Shown here: in pieces, positions 1-6,336 of the stretch
Position numbering within the stretch: the first letter of the stretch is position 1
Layout: the number at the start of each line of letters is the position of its first letter
Position numbers and translations under genes: made by a program
Notes under the pieces: generated by a model
Told to the model about the DNA's origin: nothing
Seen by the model: the letters and a program-made list of their open reading frames with translations, nothing else
The model's database searches: none
Source of the DNA: Atopobium sp. UBA2090
GTDB taxonomy: Bacteria; Actinomycetota; Coriobacteriia; Coriobacteriales; Atopobiaceae
DNA length: 9,221 nt
Direction of reading: 5' to 3'
Assembly: GCA_002331575.1 (NCBI GenBank)
Contig: DCZG01000159.1
Location: 464-9,684, forward strand

Positions 1-533
1 TGGGGCACTACGACCTGGACGTGGACGACCCTGACGTACTGCGGCGCATCAACGCCTGGCTGGACGGCGGTGACGACGCCGACCTGGACGACATCGACCT
101 CGCCTTCGACGAGAACCCCGAGATCCCCCTCACCATCGAGAACCGCGTGAGCTACGCCTGGATGGAGGGCCTCTTCTCGCTCAAGGGCATGGACGACATC
201 GTCCACCGGCGCATCGTTCCCGCCATGTACGACGCCATCCCCAAGGACGAGATCGCCGTCTCGGTGCGCCTGAACGGCCGCGTCGTGGCCACGGGCCTCG
301 GCATCCTCGACCGCGACTACATCGGCGTGTACGCGATTCACGTGGGCGAGGACTACCGCCGCTGCGGGATTGCCACGCGCATGGTCCAGGCAATCCTCCG
401 CGAGGGCAGACGGCAGGGAGCCGACCATGCGTACCTGCAGGTCGTTTCCGACAACTCCCCCGCGAGAAGCGTCTACGAGCAGAACGGGTTCCGCGAGCTC
501 TTCTGTTATTGGTTCCGCGTGAAGAGGGTCTAG
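1..533 (+). CDS. GNAT-family N-acetyltransferase, 5'-truncated by window edge
   Basis: This is the C-terminal part of a GNAT acetyltransferase, which would transfer an acetyl group from acetyl-CoA to an amine; the substrate cannot be told. The frame is open to the window edge (first full codon at base 3, reading GHYDLD). The in-frame GTG at 21 has no Shine-Dalgarno sequence before it, so the real start is probably upstream. The family hallmark is visible: a beta strand (IGVYAIHV) followed by the acetyl-CoA pyrophosphate loop RRCGIA at about 357-374. Next come a helix and the closing motif DNSPARSVYEQNGF, typical of the last strand and helix of the fold. About 100 residues precede the core and include an acidic stretch (DGGDDADLDDIDLAFDE), which may belong to a second N-terminal GNAT-like domain. 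The gene ends 20 bp from the convergent GH13 gene and has no evident link to the sugar locus. The family is clear; the specific function is unknown. Confidence 0.85.
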   Translation, partial: GHYDLDVDDPDVLRRINAWLDGGDDADLDDIDLAFDENPEIPLTIENRVSYAWMEGLFSLKGMDDIVHRRIVPAMYDAIPKDEIAVSVRLNGRVVATGLGILDRDYIGVYAIHVGEDYRRCGIATRMVQAILREGRRQGADHAYLQVVSDNSPARSVYEQNGFRELFCYWFRVKRV

Positions 534-553
534 GCTCCTGCGACTCCCCCGCG

Positions 554-1834
554 TCACGCGCAGATGACGATCGGTCTTCCGTCGGTGTGGAGGGCTCCCT
601 CGCGCACGACGACCTTCTCGCCGGACACGAGGTTCTCGTAGACTCCGTCCGGCAGCTCCACGTCGACGTCGGCATCCTGCCCGCGCAGCGAGAAGACGCC
701 GAGCTTGCGCCTGCCGTCATCGCGCGTGACCACGGCGACGTCGTTGCCGTCGTCGGCGACGAACGAGATCGAGTCGTTGGCGCCGAGAACCTCGTGCTTG
801 ATGCGGGCGAGGCAGCGGATGAGGTCGCTCAGGTCACGGCCGGTGTCCCAGGCGACGGTGTCGCGGTCAAAGAGGCTCGGCTGGTGTTCGCTCGCGACCT
901 CCTGTCCCGCGTAGACGAGCGTCGTCCCCTTGAGGAAGAACGACAGCGCGGTGAGGTTCACGAGGTCAAACGTGCCGTGCGCGAGCGAGGCGATGCGGGG
1001 CATGTCGTGGTTCTCGAGGAAGCGCAGCTTGTCGTAGTTGCCCGGGTAGACCGACTCCTGGAAGTCGAGAAGGTCGAGCCAGTGGCCGAGCGGGGTCTCG
1101 CCGCGTAGGTAGCGCTCGAAGGCCTCGCGGACGTCGTACTCGTACTCCATGTCGAAGGCCGAGAAGACCTCGATGTCGCGTGCGCAGTACATGCCGTCGC
1201 GGCGCAGGGCCTCCCCGAACGAGCGGTGTACCGTCTCGGCGAGCCACACGCAGTCGGGGTTGACCTCGGCGACCTCCTTGCGGGCGCGCTCCCAGAACTT
1301 GACGGGGACGAGCGACGCCACGTCGCAGCGGAAGCCGTCGACCATGCGAGCCCAGTAGCGCAGCGTCTCCACCTGGTAGTCCCACAGCCCCGGCGCCGCG
1401 TAGTCGAGGTCGATGATGTCGGTCCAGTCGCCCACGCGGTTGCCTGGCCTGCCGTCGGGCTTGTGGTAGAAGAACTCGGGATGATGCTCCCAGAGCATGG
1501 AATCGGGGGAGGTGTGGTTGTACACCACGTCGATCATGCAGCGCATTCCATTGGCGTGGATGGCGTCGACGAGGGCGAGAAAATCGTCGAGCGTTCCGTA
1601 CTCGGGATTGACGGCGCGATAGTCTCGGTTGGCGTAGGGGCTGCCGAGTTCGCCCTTTCGGTTGAGCACCCCGATTGGATGGATGGGCATGAGCCAGACG
1701 TAGTCGGCACCGAGGGAGGCGATGCGCGGCAGGTCGGGGATGACCGAGCAAAACGTGCCCTCGGGCGTGTGGTTGCGTACGAAGACCGAGTAGATGACCT
1801 TGTTTCTGAGCGCCAGGTCGGTCGTGCGTGCCAT
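554..1834 (-). CDS. GH13 alpha-amylase-family glycoside hydrolase, cytoplasmic
   Basis: The product is a 426-residue enzyme of glycoside hydrolase family 13, likely cutting or rearranging alpha-glucosidic bonds in imported maltodextrins. All four GH13 core regions are intact. Region I is DVVYNH (102-107). Region II is FRCDVAS (168-174) with predicted nucleophile D171. Region III is LAETV with acid/base E200. Region IV is FLENHD with transition-state stabiliser D277. The protein begins at the barrel (IYSVFVRNHTPEGTF) and lacks the extra N-terminal domain of neopullulanases or cyclomaltodextrinases. A short beta-sandwich tail (about 345-426) follows. There is no signal peptide, so it should act in the cytoplasm. 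The ATG at 1834 is supported by AAGGAGG 6 bases upstream. The gene is divergent from the LacI-type regulator and the transport operon, across 238 bp. The exact subfamily and product (alpha-glucosidase, maltogenic amylase or dextranase-like) cannot be settled from sequence alone. Confidence 0.92.
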   Translation of the reverse strand: MARTTDLALRNKVIYSVFVRNHTPEGTFCSVIPDLPRIASLGADYVWLMPIHPIGVLNRKGELGSPYANRDYRAVNPEYGTLDDFLALVDAIHANGMRCMIDVVYNHTSPDSMLWEHHPEFFYHKPDGRPGNRVGDWTDIIDLDYAAPGLWDYQVETLRYWARMVDGFRCDVASLVPVKFWERARKEVAEVNPDCVWLAETVHRSFGEALRRDGMYCARDIEVFSAFDMEYEYDVREAFERYLRGETPLGHWLDLLDFQESVYPGNYDKLRFLENHDMPRIASLAHGTFDLVNLTALSFFLKGTTLVYAGQEVASEHQPSLFDRDTVAWDTGRDLSDLIRCLARIKHEVLGANDSISFVADDGNDVAVVTRDDGRRKLGVFSLRGQDADVDVELPDGVYENLVSGEKVVVREGALHTDGRPIVICA

Positions 1835-1840
1835 CGGGTG

Positions 1841-1847
1841 CCTCCTT
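1841..1847 (-). promoter_or_regulatory. Shine-Dalgarno of the GH13 gene
   Basis: On the minus strand this reads AAGGAGG, 6 bases before the ATG at 1834. It fixes the GH13 start and argues against extending the frame upstream. Confidence 0.8.
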
Positions 1848-1969
1848 CGGCTGTGGCCTCATAATCGCCCGCCCATTCTTGCGAGACACCGTCCCGGGAG
1901 CAAGGGCAGACCACTCATGGGGCGAAAAAGTCCACTCGCGGCAAACAGAAACTACAGCTGAATTATTGC

Positions 1970-1998
1970 TTGCCGATTAACTCGATTCGTGCTGTAAT
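1970..1998 (+). promoter_or_regulatory. Candidate sigma-70 promoter for the regulator/transport operon
   Basis: The -35-like hexamer TTGCCG (1970-1975, 4/6 to TTGACA) and the -10-like hexamer TGTAAT (1993-1998, 5/6 to TATAAT) are separated by exactly 17 bp. The region is locally AT-rich within a GC-rich window. A start site near 2005 would place the operator at 2015-2052 just downstream of it, where a bound repressor would block initiation or elongation. This was picked by eye and is only moderately supported. I found no comparably good promoter for the divergent GH13 gene. Confidence 0.4.
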
Positions 1999-2014
1999 AA
2001 CACTCGAAAGCCAC

Positions 2015-2052
2015 TGGAAACGTTACCAGTAACGATTCCAGTAACGTTTCCA
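2015..2052. promoter_or_regulatory. Composite LacI-family operator: three CG-centred sites at 12-bp spacing
   Basis: The outer arms TGGAAACGTTAC (2015-2026) and GTAACGTTTCCA (2041-2052) are a perfect 12-bp inverted repeat around a 14-bp centre. The element also reads as three overlapping 14-bp sites with a central CG: TGGAAACGTTACCA (2015-2028), CAGTAACGATTCCA (2027-2040) and CAGTAACGTTTCCA (2039-2052). Their centres are exactly 12 bp apart. The first is a near-perfect palindrome (one mismatched pair) and also resembles a catabolite-responsive element. CG-centred palindromes of this size are the normal targets of LacI/GalR regulators, whose gene begins 20 bp downstream. The element ends 6 bp before the Shine-Dalgarno sequence. 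If transcribed, it could also fold as an RNA hairpin. Confidence 0.8.
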
Positions 2053-2058
2053 ACGAGG

Positions 2059-2066
2059 AGGAGGTG
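2059..2066 (+). promoter_or_regulatory. Shine-Dalgarno that places the regulator start at GTG 2073
   Basis: AGGAGGTG is a full match to the anti-Shine-Dalgarno consensus and lies 6 bases before the GTG at 2073. The alternative in-frame GTG at 2064 overlaps this same sequence and would have no usable spacing. The start at 2073 also gives the usual LacI-family N-terminus MTTIKTVAEYCGVS. Confidence 0.75.
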
Positions 2067-2072
2067 CAGATC

Positions 2073-3089
2073 GTGACGACTATCAAGACCGTGGCGGAGT
2101 ACTGCGGCGTCTCGGTGAGCACGGTCTCGCGCGCCCTCAACGATCACCCCGACGTAAGCAATGAGGCCAAGGCCAAGGTCAAGGCTGCAGCGAAGAAGCT
2201 CCACTACGTACCCAACAGCAGCGCCCGCGACCTCGTGCGCACGAAGAGCGATTCGATCGGCGTGGTCGTGCGCGGTGCCGACAACACCTTCTTCGTTCCC
2301 ATCGTGGGCGCCATCGGCGAGAGCTGCGAGCGCGCTGGCTACGACATGGTGCTCCGCCAGGCGTCCGCCCGCGCGGACGAGATCAAGGAAGGCGCCGAGC
2401 TCGTCAACTCCAAGCGCCTCAAGGGCCTCGTCCTTCTCGGCGGCCGCTACGACTACGCACGCGAGGACGCCGTCTCCATCGGCGTTCCCTTTGTCTGCTG
2501 CTCGTTCACCAACCAGTTCGGCAACCTCGAGAAAGACGCCTACTCGTCAGTCTCCATTGACGACCGCGCCTCCGCCTACGAGGCCACGAAGAGCCTCATC
2601 GCCAAGGGGCACCAGAAGATCGCCGTGCTTCTCGACTCCGCCCATGACCACTCCATCAGCGAGCTGCGCTACATGGGCTACTGCCAGGCGCTCGAGGACA
2701 GTGGCCTCCCCGTTGACCAGGAGCTCGTCTGCGAGACGGTCGACTTCACGATGGAGGCGGCCTACGAGGCCACGGCCGAGCTCCTCAGCCGTCGCCCCGA
2801 CGTCACCGCGGTCTTCGCCGTCGCCGACTCCATGGCGATAGCCGCCATGAAGGCGCTCTACGAGTTCGGAAGAAAAGTCCCCGAGGACTGCTCGGTCATC
2901 GCGATCGATGGCATCGAGTCGTCCCTCTACACGACGCCTACGTTGACCACTCTGTCTCAGCCCCAGGAGACGCTGGGAGAGGAGGCGGTAAGGATTCTGG
3001 TGGACGTGTTGGAAGGCAGGGCGCAGGGCAGCCACATTCGTTTGAACACGACTCTGCGACCTGGCGGGACCGTTGGAATGGCACGATAG
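2073..3089 (+). CDS. LacI-family transcriptional regulator, probably of maltodextrin use
   Basis: The product is a 338-residue repressor, of normal LacI/GalR family length. The N-terminal helix-turn-helix spans about residues 3-23 (TIKTVAEYCGVSVSTVSRALN). V15 and S16 occupy the positions that contact operator bases in LacI. The hinge helix follows YVPN (45-48), with L54 as the likely minor-groove lever, which fits the CG-centred operator upstream. The rest is a periplasmic-binding-protein-like sensor domain, recognisable from SIGVVV (61-66), SIDDRASAYEATKSLIAKGHQ and VIAIDGIESS near the C-terminus. I start it at GTG 2073 rather than GTG 2064 because of the Shine-Dalgarno placement. It is the first gene of the operon, 61 bp before the binding-protein gene, and its only apparent operator lies ahead of itself, suggesting autoregulation. 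The inducer is inferred to be a malto-oligosaccharide from context only. Confidence 0.93.
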   Translation: MTTIKTVAEYCGVSVSTVSRALNDHPDVSNEAKAKVKAAAKKLHYVPNSSARDLVRTKSDSIGVVVRGADNTFFVPIVGAIGESCERAGYDMVLRQASARADEIKEGAELVNSKRLKGLVLLGGRYDYAREDAVSIGVPFVCCSFTNQFGNLEKDAYSSVSIDDRASAYEATKSLIAKGHQKIAVLLDSAHDHSISELRYMGYCQALEDSGLPVDQELVCETVDFTMEAAYEATAELLSRRPDVTAVFAVADSMAIAAMKALYEFGRKVPEDCSVIAIDGIESSLYTTPTLTTLSQPQETLGEEAVRILVDVLEGRAQGSHIRLNTTLRPGGTVGMAR

Positions 3090-3111
3090 CTCGTTCTTGT
3101 CAGTGGGTACG

Positions 3112-3131
3112 TGCGCGTCGAGGAACGCGCA
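3112..3131 (+). other. Short GC hairpin in the leader of the binding-protein gene
   Basis: TGCGCGT (3112-3118) and ACGCGCA (3125-3131) form a 7-bp perfect stem with a 6-base loop. It lies 8 bases before the Shine-Dalgarno sequence AGGAGG (3140-3145) of the binding-protein gene. No T-run follows, so it is not an intrinsic terminator. It might stabilise a processed mRNA end, or be chance in GC-rich DNA. No operator-like palindrome or clear promoter is visible in this 61-bp gap. Confidence 0.35.
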
Positions 3132-3150
3132 AGAAGACTAGGAGGAAGTC

Positions 3151-4485
3151 ATGTTTGGGAAGAGCATCACGCGCAGGTCGTTCATCGGCGGGGCAGGCCT
3201 CGCCACCATCGCTGGTCTCGCCGGCTGCTCCAGCAGCTCCGACTCCAGCAGCTCTGCGAGCAGCAGCGCATCTGGTTCCGATCGCAAGGGTTCCGTCTAC
3301 TGGCTCAACTTCAAGCCCGAGCTTGACGAGACGGCGCAGAAGCTCGCCAGCGACTACATGTCCGCCTATCCCAACGTCAAGGTCAAGGTCGTCACGGCTG
3401 CCTCTGGCACCTACGAGCAGACCCTGACCTCCGAGATGGACAAGTCCGCGGCACCGACCCTCTTCGTCATCGGCAACCAGGACGGCGTCAAGGAGTGGGG
3501 CGACTACGCGATGGACCTCAAGGACACCGCCATCGCCAAGCTGCTCAACACCGACGAGTACGACCTGTATGACGCCAGCGGCAAGCTCGTCTCCATCGGC
3601 TACTGCTTCGAGTGCTACGGCATCGTCGCCAACAGCAAGCTCATCGAGTCCGCCGGCCACAGCCTTGACGACATCAAGGACTTCGCCTCTCTGAAGACCG
3701 TCGTCGAGGACATCCACAAGAACGCCGCCACGCTCGGCTTCGACGCCTTCGCGGCGACCGATCTTGACTCCTCGTCGTCGTGGCGCGTCACCGGCCACCT
3801 CGCCAACCTCGAGTACTACTACGAGGAGCAGGACGACGGCGGCTGGGACAAGTGCCCCGCCTCCATCAAGGGCACCTACATGGAGAACTACAAGAACCTC
3901 TTCGACCTCGCCGTCAACAACGGCCCCGTCGATCCCACCACGCTTGCCACCGGCGGCCATGACCCCGCAACCGAGTTCACCGACGGCAAGGTCGCCTTCC
4001 TTCTCACCGGCTCCTGGGACTACGCGAACATCTCCAAGAAGCAGACCGAGACCCACTGCATCCCGTACTACTGCGGCGTGAAGGGCGAGGAGAAGGCCGG
4101 CCTCAACTGCGGCACCGAGAACCGCTGGGCCATCAACGACAACGCCTCGGACGAGGACAAGCAGGCCACGATGGACTTCATGGTCTGGCTGGTCTCCGAT
4201 CCTGACGCCTCCAAGGCCATGGTCGAGCAGCTCGGCATCATGCCGTACACCGGCGCCGCCGAGAGCACCAACGGCTACCTCACGGATGCCGTCAAGTACT
4301 CCTCCGACGGTTGCTACACCATGGATTGGGCTACCAACTACCAGCCCAACGTCGACGACTACCGCGCCGCGCTCGTCTCCGCGCTCAACGCCTACACCGC
4401 CGATGAGTCCGACGCCAACTGGGCCCTCGTCAAGACCGCCTTCGTCGACGGTTGGGCGACCCAGTACGCCAAGGCGAACGCGTAG
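3151..4485 (+). CDS. Carbohydrate ABC transporter substrate-binding lipoprotein (MalE-like)
   Basis: The product is a 444-residue extracellular solute-binding protein (family 1 style) that would deliver a sugar, probably malto-oligosaccharide, to the two permeases downstream. The N-terminus combines a twin-arginine motif (TRRSFI, 7-12), a hydrophobic stretch and a lipobox LAGC (23-26) with the lipidated cysteine at C26. This suggests a Tat-exported lipoprotein. A serine-rich linker (27-43) follows. The mature domain begins at VYWLNFKPE, with TLFVIGNQDGVKEW and the typical late motif KVAFLLTGSWDYANI (280-294), as in family members. The mature part carries seven cysteines (152, 155, 235, 303, 308, 320, 388), more than usual for such proteins. 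The ATG is preceded by AGGAGG with 5-base spacing. A strong hairpin follows the stop codon, consistent with higher expression than the permeases. Substrate assignment rests on the neighbouring malQ and GH13 genes. Confidence 0.93.
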   Translation: MFGKSITRRSFIGGAGLATIAGLAGCSSSSDSSSSASSSASGSDRKGSVYWLNFKPELDETAQKLASDYMSAYPNVKVKVVTAASGTYEQTLTSEMDKSAAPTLFVIGNQDGVKEWGDYAMDLKDTAIAKLLNTDEYDLYDASGKLVSIGYCFECYGIVANSKLIESAGHSLDDIKDFASLKTVVEDIHKNAATLGFDAFAATDLDSSSSWRVTGHLANLEYYYEEQDDGGWDKCPASIKGTYMENYKNLFDLAVNNGPVDPTTLATGGHDPATEFTDGKVAFLLTGSWDYANISKKQTETHCIPYYCGVKGEEKAGLNCGTENRWAINDNASDEDKQATMDFMVWLVSDPDASKAMVEQLGIMPYTGAAESTNGYLTDAVKYSSDGCYTMDWATNYQPNVDDYRAALVSALNAYTADESDANWALVKTAFVDGWATQYAKANA

Positions 4486-4509
4486 TTCTCACCGTATCTA
4501 CTGGCACAC

Positions 4510-4543
4510 GGGCCGGGCGGATGCGCCCGCCCGGCCCTTCTCT
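4510..4543 (+). terminator. Intercistronic hairpin / partial terminator after the binding-protein gene
   Basis: GGGCCGGGCGG (4510-4520) pairs perfectly with CCGCCCGGCCC (4527-4537) in an 11-bp, almost all-GC stem with a 6-base loop, followed by the short T-rich run TTCTCT. It sits between the binding-protein stop (4485) and the first permease start (4561). The weak T-tract suggests a leaky terminator or 3'-end-protecting stem, the classic way to make more binding protein than membrane protein. The permease genes have no other obvious promoter here, so read-through is expected. Confidence 0.8.
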
Positions 4544-4547
4544 AGCC

Positions 4548-4554
4548 AAGGGAG
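4548..4554 (+). promoter_or_regulatory. Shine-Dalgarno of the first permease
   Basis: AAGGGAG lies 6 bases before ATG 4561. It overlaps the region of an in-frame TTG at 4555, which is therefore not the start. Confidence 0.7.
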
Positions 4555-4560
4555 TTGAGA

Positions 4561-5469
4561 ATGAGCGCGAGCAAGAAGATATCGGCCAGCAACTCACGAC
4601 TTCGGTCGCTCCAGCGCTGGGGTCTGCTCTTTCTGGGCCCTGTGGTAGCTGCGTTCATCATCGGGTTCGTCTGGCCCTTCATCCAGGGCATCTACCTTTC
4701 GTTCTGCAGCTTCAAACTGACCTCCAACGCCAAGTTCATCGGCGTCGCAAACTATCTGTCCGCCTTTGCCGATGACAGCTTCCGCTACTCGTTCGGCTAT
4801 ACGGCGCTCACGGCCATCGTGAGCCTCGTCCTCATCAACGTGATCGCGTTCGCCGTCGCCTACGCGCTCACCCAGGGCATCAAGGGGAGCAACCTCTACC
4901 GCACGGTCTTCTTCATGCCCAACCTCATCGGCGGCATCGTCCTCGGCTACATCTGGTCGATGATCTTCGATGGCATCCTCTCCGCGTACAGCACGTCGAT
5001 CCTGCTCGACACCACGCTCGGCTTCTGGGGACTCATCATCCTCATGTGCTGGCAGCAGATCGGCTACATGATGATCATCTACATCGCCGGACTTCAGGCG
5101 GTGCCTGAGGACATGCTCGAGGCCGCTCGTATCGACGGTGCCACGAGGTGGCAGACCCTTACGAAGGTCACCATCCCCAACGTGATGCCCTCGATCACGA
5201 TCTGCATGTTCCTGTCGCTCACCAACGGCTTCAAGCTCTTCGACCAGAACCTCGCCCTCACCGGTGGCCTGCCGTACATCATCCAGTCCGACGGCTCGAC
5301 GGTGAACACGACCGAGATGCTGGCCCTCAACATCTACAACACGTTCTATAACTCCAACACGTCCATGCGCGGCGTAGCGCAGGCCAAGGCCGTCATATTC
5401 TTCATCCTCGTGGCTGGCCTCGGACTCTTCCAACTCGCATACACCCGCAAGAGGGAGGTGCAGCAATAA
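4561..5469 (+). CDS. Sugar ABC transporter permease, MalF-type
   Basis: This is a 302-residue inner-membrane subunit of a carbohydrate importer. A short basic N-terminus (to about residue 20) precedes six predicted membrane segments: about 21-43, 82-105, 117-137, 154-177, 210-228 and 275-294. The cytoplasmic EAA loop that docks on the ATPase is clear: EAARIDGATRWQTLTKVTIP (187-206), with the invariant glycine at 193. The protein lacks the large periplasmic loop of enterobacterial MalF, as is usual for Gram-positive homologues (MsmF or LacF style). ATG 4561 is chosen over the TTG at 4555. The stop codon overlaps the start of the next permease as TAATG, implying translational coupling and a 1:1 complex. 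The substrate is inferred from context. Confidence 0.93.
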   Translation: MSASKKISASNSRLRSLQRWGLLFLGPVVAAFIIGFVWPFIQGIYLSFCSFKLTSNAKFIGVANYLSAFADDSFRYSFGYTALTAIVSLVLINVIAFAVAYALTQGIKGSNLYRTVFFMPNLIGGIVLGYIWSMIFDGILSAYSTSILLDTTLGFWGLIILMCWQQIGYMMIIYIAGLQAVPEDMLEAARIDGATRWQTLTKVTIPNVMPSITICMFLSLTNGFKLFDQNLALTGGLPYIIQSDGSTVNTTEMLALNIYNTFYNSNTSMRGVAQAKAVIFFILVAGLGLFQLAYTRKREVQQ

Positions 5470-6332
5470 TGGCAGACAAGGATCATGCGCTCGCTGCCGA
5501 CAGGCGTCGCAAGACTGCTCTGTCCATCTTCCTGGGCGTCGTGTGCTTCATCTGGTGCCTCCCCGTCGTGTCTGTGGTGATCAACTCCTTCAAGGACAAC
5601 ACCTACGTCAAGACCGACACGTTCGCGCTGCCCAACAGCGATACCTTCGTCGGGCTCCAGAACTTCGTCACCGGCATGACCTTCGGCAACTACCCGTTCT
5701 ACAAGTCGGCCCTCTACAGCGTTCTCATCACCGTGGTCTCGACCTTCCTCATCCTCATGTTCTGCTCGATGGCCGCATGGTTCATCGCTCGCGTGAACAA
5801 CAAGGTGTGCAAGGTGATCTACTACCTCTGCATCTTCTCGATGGTCGTTCCCTTTCAGATGGTCATGTTCACGCTCTCCAAGACCGCCGACACGCTCAAG
5901 CTCAACACGCCGTGGACCATCCCCATCGTCTACCTCGGCTTTGGCGCCGGCCTCGCCATCTTCATGTTCGTGGGCTTCGTCAAGTCGATTCCGCTCGAGA
6001 TCGAGGAAGCTGCTGCCATCGACGGCTGTGGCCCCATCCGCACCTTCTTCACGGTGGTTCTCCCCATGCTTCGCCCGACGCTCATCTCGGTGGGCATCCT
6101 CGAGATCATGTGGGTGTGGAACGACTACCTTCTCCCGTACCTCGTGCTCGATGTGAACGAGTACCGCACCATCCCGATTCACATCCAGTATCTCAAGGGT
6201 TCCTACGGCACGGTGGACCTGGGCGCCACGATGGCCCTCATCCTCCTCGCCATCATCCCTGTCATCGTCTTCTACCTCATCTGCCAGAAGTACATCATCA
6301 AGGGTGTCGCTGCTGGCGCCGTCAAGGGATAA
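5469..6332 (+). CDS. Sugar ABC transporter permease, MalG-type
   Basis: This is a 287-residue second membrane subunit, partner of the preceding permease. Predicted membrane segments lie at about 17-39, 82-107, 115-137, 149-170, 202-224 and 255-273. The EAA loop reads EEAAAIDGCGPIRTFFTVVL (179-198), with the conserved glycine at 186. The C-terminus FYLICQKYIIKGVAAGAVKG is the typical MalG-family ending, where QKYIIKG inserts into the pore region facing the binding protein. The ATG overlaps the preceding stop as TAATG and has GGGAGGTG 8 bases upstream. malQ begins 4 bp after its stop, so the transporter and the processing enzyme are co-translated. Confidence 0.94.
   Translation: MADKDHALAADRRRKTALSIFLGVVCFIWCLPVVSVVINSFKDNTYVKTDTFALPNSDTFVGLQNFVTGMTFGNYPFYKSALYSVLITVVSTFLILMFCSMAAWFIARVNNKVCKVIYYLCIFSMVVPFQMVMFTLSKTADTLKLNTPWTIPIVYLGFGAGLAIFMFVGFVKSIPLEIEEAAAIDGCGPIRTFFTVVLPMLRPTLISVGILEIMWVWNDYLLPYLVLDVNEYRTIPIHIQYLKGSYGTVDLGATMALILLAIIPVIVFYLICQKYIIKGVAAGAVKG
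6324..6329 (+). promoter_or_regulatory. Shine-Dalgarno of malQ inside the end of the permease gene
   Basis: AAGGGA lies within the last codons of the permease gene, 7 bases before ATG 6337. It supports this start over the in-frame GTG at 6304, which would overlap the permease by 29 bp and add 11 residues not expected in the family. Confidence 0.65.
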
Positions 6333-6336
6333 CGCC

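Noticed and set aside
1226..1864. Plus-strand open frame opposite the GH13 gene (also 509-1108)
   Set aside because: The minus-strand GH13 protein has all catalytic regions in order; the plus-strand translations show no domain.
1835..1970. Promoter for the divergent GH13 gene
   Set aside because: Several AT-rich hexamers exist on the minus strand, but none has an acceptable -35/-10 pair with 16-18 bp spacing, so no promoter is called.
2015..2028. Reading the first operator site as a true CcpA cre site
   Set aside because: It matches a cre-like consensus except at one position, but general LacI-family operators share that form, the regulator gene is adjacent, and I cannot show that this organism has CcpA.
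3180..3290. AGC/TCC-rich stretch near the start of the binding-protein gene as a simple repeat
   Set aside because: It encodes the serine-rich linker after the lipidated cysteine, a normal feature of such lipoproteins.
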